Origin: Vitis vinifera
Taxonomy: Eukaryota > Streptophyta > Magnoliopsida > Vitales > Vitaceae
NCBI RefSeq assembly: GCF_030704535.1
Contig: NC_081822.1
Coordinates: 2,409,001-2,473,000, forward strand
Reading direction: 5' to 3'
DNA: 64,000 nucleotides
Of this stretch, positions 60,640-64,000 are shown one piece after another; position 1 is the stretch's first letter, and every line of letters starts with the position of its first letter. Below the pieces are notes generated by a model. That model was given only the letters and a program-made list of their open reading frames with translations. It searched no databases and was not told the origin of the DNA. The position numbers and the translations under genes are program-made.

Positions 60640-63600
60640 TAATCAAGCTTTTTTTTTGGATTCCTTGTATTAAAAAGTACGATGAGCTCAAATATTGAAA
60701 ACTTAACTTTTAGAAAAATTAGTAATTCAACACCTTGGTTGTTATAGATGTTGACATTTTCTTTTCCTATTATGAGTGGACATTCATCACTATATTTGTG
60801 TAATATGTAAGGGATATAGACTTATATATATATTATTTAAGTTTATATCAATTGATAAATAGATAAGTCAATGGATAAGGCATCCAAGCACTACAAAGAA
60901 AAAATCAATTTGGACTTATATTATCTTGATAAATAGCAATATATGTCAATGTTGTGTATTAAAATGAGCAATTATGACAGAATGAATTATAATGATGCAA
61001 CCTTGACAAACAATTTATAAGTTACTATATAGTTGATGTATTCATATATATATATATATATACTAAATTTTTATGTTATTTATAATGATATATAACCTAT
61101 AGAAAATTGGTATAAGTTTATATATAGTTAATATATTCATATATGAAGGCTATACTTGACAACATACCATTTTTTAAAGTCTATCAAGATTGATTTTAGC
61201 ATATATTGAAAATTTTGCTTTTAATTTTTTTTTTTTCAATTTTCACCATTGAAAATTTTGTGAAAAGGAGATTAATTGTTTATAAAAATTTATTGGATTC
61301 TATATTAATCCTTAATGTTAATGTTAATATCCCTTATAGGATTAGGTTCTTATTCTTGTATTCTTTTATGATCTAAATTAGGGTTTGATTAAAGAATAAA
61401 ATGTAGCATGAATCGAGGTTTTATTAAAAGATATAATATTGCTTCTTCTTTTAAGAGTTCTATTTATTTTTTTACAACTTTAGTACTTTCAAAAATGTTT
61501 TTATGATATTTTAAACAACTTTGGTGCTTTAAAAACATCGTCCTTATTTGAGGTAATTTTGGTGCTTCTTATAAGCATGCATACACAAAATTAATATTTA
61601 GGATAAAAGCTTGTTGCTTATAATAACAAAATTTATTATCTTCAAATGAGACCATTAAAAATACGTATTTATTTTGTTTTTTTATTAAAATTTAATTGTC
61701 TTTTTATAAAATTGCTTTTGATAGAAATGATACTAATAGAGTCATTATTGTTTTTTTAAAAAAAATACTAAAATAACTAAAAGCATTTTTCACCTTTTAA
61801 TTTATATGAGTAAATCATAATATTAAAAGTTATTTGAAAAATAATCAATTTTTTTTTTAACATAAATGTTTTTTACAATTTCAGGTATTTACATATAATT
61901 TTTTTTTAAAGGTTACTTTTACCATAAAAAGATGAGAACATTTTTATCAAAATAAGGTAAAAAAAATGAAAGGTTAGACCTTGTTGGATAATGTTTTGGA
62001 AAAAGCCTCTGAAAAATAGTTTTTAAAATTGTTTTATGATATTTTATAAAACAAAAATTTGTTTGGAAACCTAAAATGGTTTTAACCTATTTTTAATATT
62101 ATTAAATATGTTTTAAAAATAATTTTTATCTTCACAACTTTATTTTTAATCATTATATATATTTATATAATTATTTTTTAAAATAAATATAAAAAAACAA
62201 GTTAAAACAATTAAAAGATGTTATTTGAAAACAATATATTTTATATTAAGAACACAAAATAGAAAACAATTTCTTGTTACCAAAACGTATTTTCTAATTT
62301 TTTTTTACTTTAGAAAACAAAAAAAACTGTTGTTGATCAAATAAGTTACCAAAAACTGTTACAAAAATTTGGTTTTCAACTATTCTTTTAATCAAATAAG
62401 TTAATTTTATATTGGGTTTCTGCTGTGGTCCATGGGTGTCTAGCCCAGAATTGTATTTGATGTGGCCCGTGGTTGTGTTTGAGCCACACACACTGACAAT
62501 GATTCCTTTCAAACCGAAAAAGTGTCAACGTGATATAAGGTAATGTTTTTTTATTGCTAACAATAGACTATTAGTAGAGCATAGAGCTGCAGGGTGTCCA
62601 AATTTGAGAGAGGAAGAGGAGGAACCCCTTGGGAGTCCCAAGAGCTACTTACTAGCTCCATCATGCACATGGCTTAAGGTTTTAGTTGAAATTTTAACAG
62701 TAGCACCCACCTCTACTCCTCTTTTAGCTCCAAAATTATTTCCAAATTTTTCTTTGCCTCTCTCTTCTCTGTCATATGAGCTTTGCTGACCCTTTAATGA
62801 TGCATGGGGTGATGTCAAAACAACAAGACCACAATGAGTATTTCAATGAAAATGCGTTGATGATGATCTTCTTAATCCTGAATTCTGATATGATAAATGA
62901 CAGATTTAGTGGACAGAAGAAACACTAGTACTACTTAAATAAAGAATTCAGTGTAGCATTACATTTTGTATTGAGCAATTTGAGAATTCATCATAACCAC
63001 CATCCCAACAAAGTAAAACCAAAGGAAGTTTCCCACAGAACTGCATCCACTTTGAAGTTTGAAAAGAAGTCTTACTGTGGTATAAGTTATATAACAAGTG
63101 ATCATTGTGGGCTGTGGAAAATCCCAAAAGATAGGTTAAAAGCAATCACCATTGGTGCCTATGTGTTTGTGCTTCTCAGTACATATCAATGAATCAGTTT
63201 CGCTCTCAATTTCAAGTCAATATTGGGATGTAGTGATTCATGATAACCTGGGTTTTGTCATAGCACTGAATCATGAATTCATTTCTTGTTAATTGTATTG
63301 GGACTTGGAAAGAGATTCCCATCATTCCCTTGGTTCTTGGAGATTCTTCTCTAATCCTCCATTTCCTATAATTAATTACAGAAAAGGAGAAGTCAAGGGA
63401 GACAAACTTCGAATCTTTTTAGAAAGATGGTGGGGAAGGGTGAAAGAAAGAAAAGTAACCAGACCAGGAGGGTTTCTGGGAAGACTGGGAAGGCCACCAC
63501 CAACCCACTCAGCCTCAACCACGTCTGGTACAATGTGGAAAAGAATTACTAAAAAAAAGTGGCACATGGCATCGTATGATTTCAACCAATGGCTTGTAAT

Positions 63601-64000
63601 CATGGACCCCCACCCTTGGAGGCGGCCGCAGCCGCCTTCACCAGCACCACCGCCACCAGCACCACCACCATAGAGTTGGGTGAACGTGACATTCACTCAC
63701 ATTAACATCATTGCGGATCTCTATCTGATGATCTTATAAAGACGAATCTTTTTAATAAAATCATCTCACACGTGCCTCACACTTTTAATTTTTACTCCTG
63801 ATATTATTTTAAGATGGAGGTGGATGAATAGGGAACTAGTCCCTTTTACCGTTTGGGAAATTGCATGCCATGGCAAATTGGCAATGGTGCACTTCTCCAC
63901 CATCAATATTGGAGGGTAGGGGGCTATCGATTAAAAAGGATGGTCACTAGACGCCAAACCCAAATATGGAAACTGTTTAGATTTCTAACAAAAGGGTCCC
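60640..64000. other. AT-rich intergenic DNA without a convincing gene
   Basis: Contains AT microsatellites (near 61044-61062), many T-runs and short frames. The 63293-63673 stretch ends in a CCACCGCCACCAGCACCACC low-complexity run that gives Pro-rich or Gly-rich frames on the two strands; it lacks other coding signs. No RNA gene or mobile element was recognised. Confidence 0.45.

Noticed and set aside
63293..63696. Overlapping Pro-rich and Gly-rich frames on the two strands
   Set aside because: They arise from a CCACCGCCACCAGCACC low-complexity run. No family motif or splice context.

Overview
The window is nuclear DNA of a dicot plant. It shows GT-AG introns of up to about 4 kb, AT-rich intergenic DNA, P-class PPR and SPARK-type receptor kinase families, and LINE, Copia and Mutator-like elements. 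Gene spacing, intron bloat and the style of the repeats suggest grapevine (Vitis) or a close relative. That species call is an inference from recall and was not tested.

Region 1 (1-40.2 kb) is the gene-bearing part. It holds, in order: a LINE relic (about 0.64-2.66 kb); the first 25 coding exons of a plastid SecA2-type preprotein translocase ATPase on the minus strand (start 19720, cut off by the window's left edge); a RING / pseudokinase / WD40 gene on the minus strand (25832-20716, 7 exons); a P-class PPR gene on the plus strand (27529-29019); a SPARK-type receptor-like kinase on the minus strand (31545-29707, one exon); and an auxilin-like J-domain gene on the plus strand (33458-40207, 8 exons). 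All three multi-exon genes were assembled exon by exon and keep frame across every junction. From memory, SECA2, the RING/kinase/WD40 gene and an auxilin-like gene are also neighbours in Arabidopsis (At1g21650, At1g21651, At1g21660), so the block looks like old microsynteny with a PPR gene and a kinase gene lying between.

Region 2 (40.9-49 kb) is a decayed Copia LTR retrotransposon on the minus strand with a 381-bp TG...CA LTR, a polypurine tract and RNase H/RT remnants. Next to its second LTR is a run of about 20 short imperfect palindromes. The second LTR is split by a 3.0-kb non-autonomous element with an 8-bp target duplication and an internal tandem repeat of about 310 bp.

Region 3 (49-54 kb) holds a two-exon gene related to WRN-like 3'-5' exonucleases that has lost the usual catalytic acids, a possible solo LTR, and a two-exon C2H2 zinc-finger gene with a deletion and an unusual C-terminus, preceded by a 106-bp tandem duplication.

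Region 4 (54.9-59.2 kb) is a whole Mutator-like element with TIRs of about 143 bp and a 9-10 bp target duplication. It carries a broken plant-mobile-domain gene and internal duplications. Downstream are a metal-tolerance-protein (CDF) fragment near 60.5 kb and AT-rich DNA with no convincing gene to 64 kb.

The least expected signal is a set of tiny insertions at five places. Each is little more than a poly(A) (or poly(T)) run next to a conserved TATCA-like end, flanked by 17-21 bp direct repeats, as if only the last few bases of a LINE/SINE had been reverse-transcribed.
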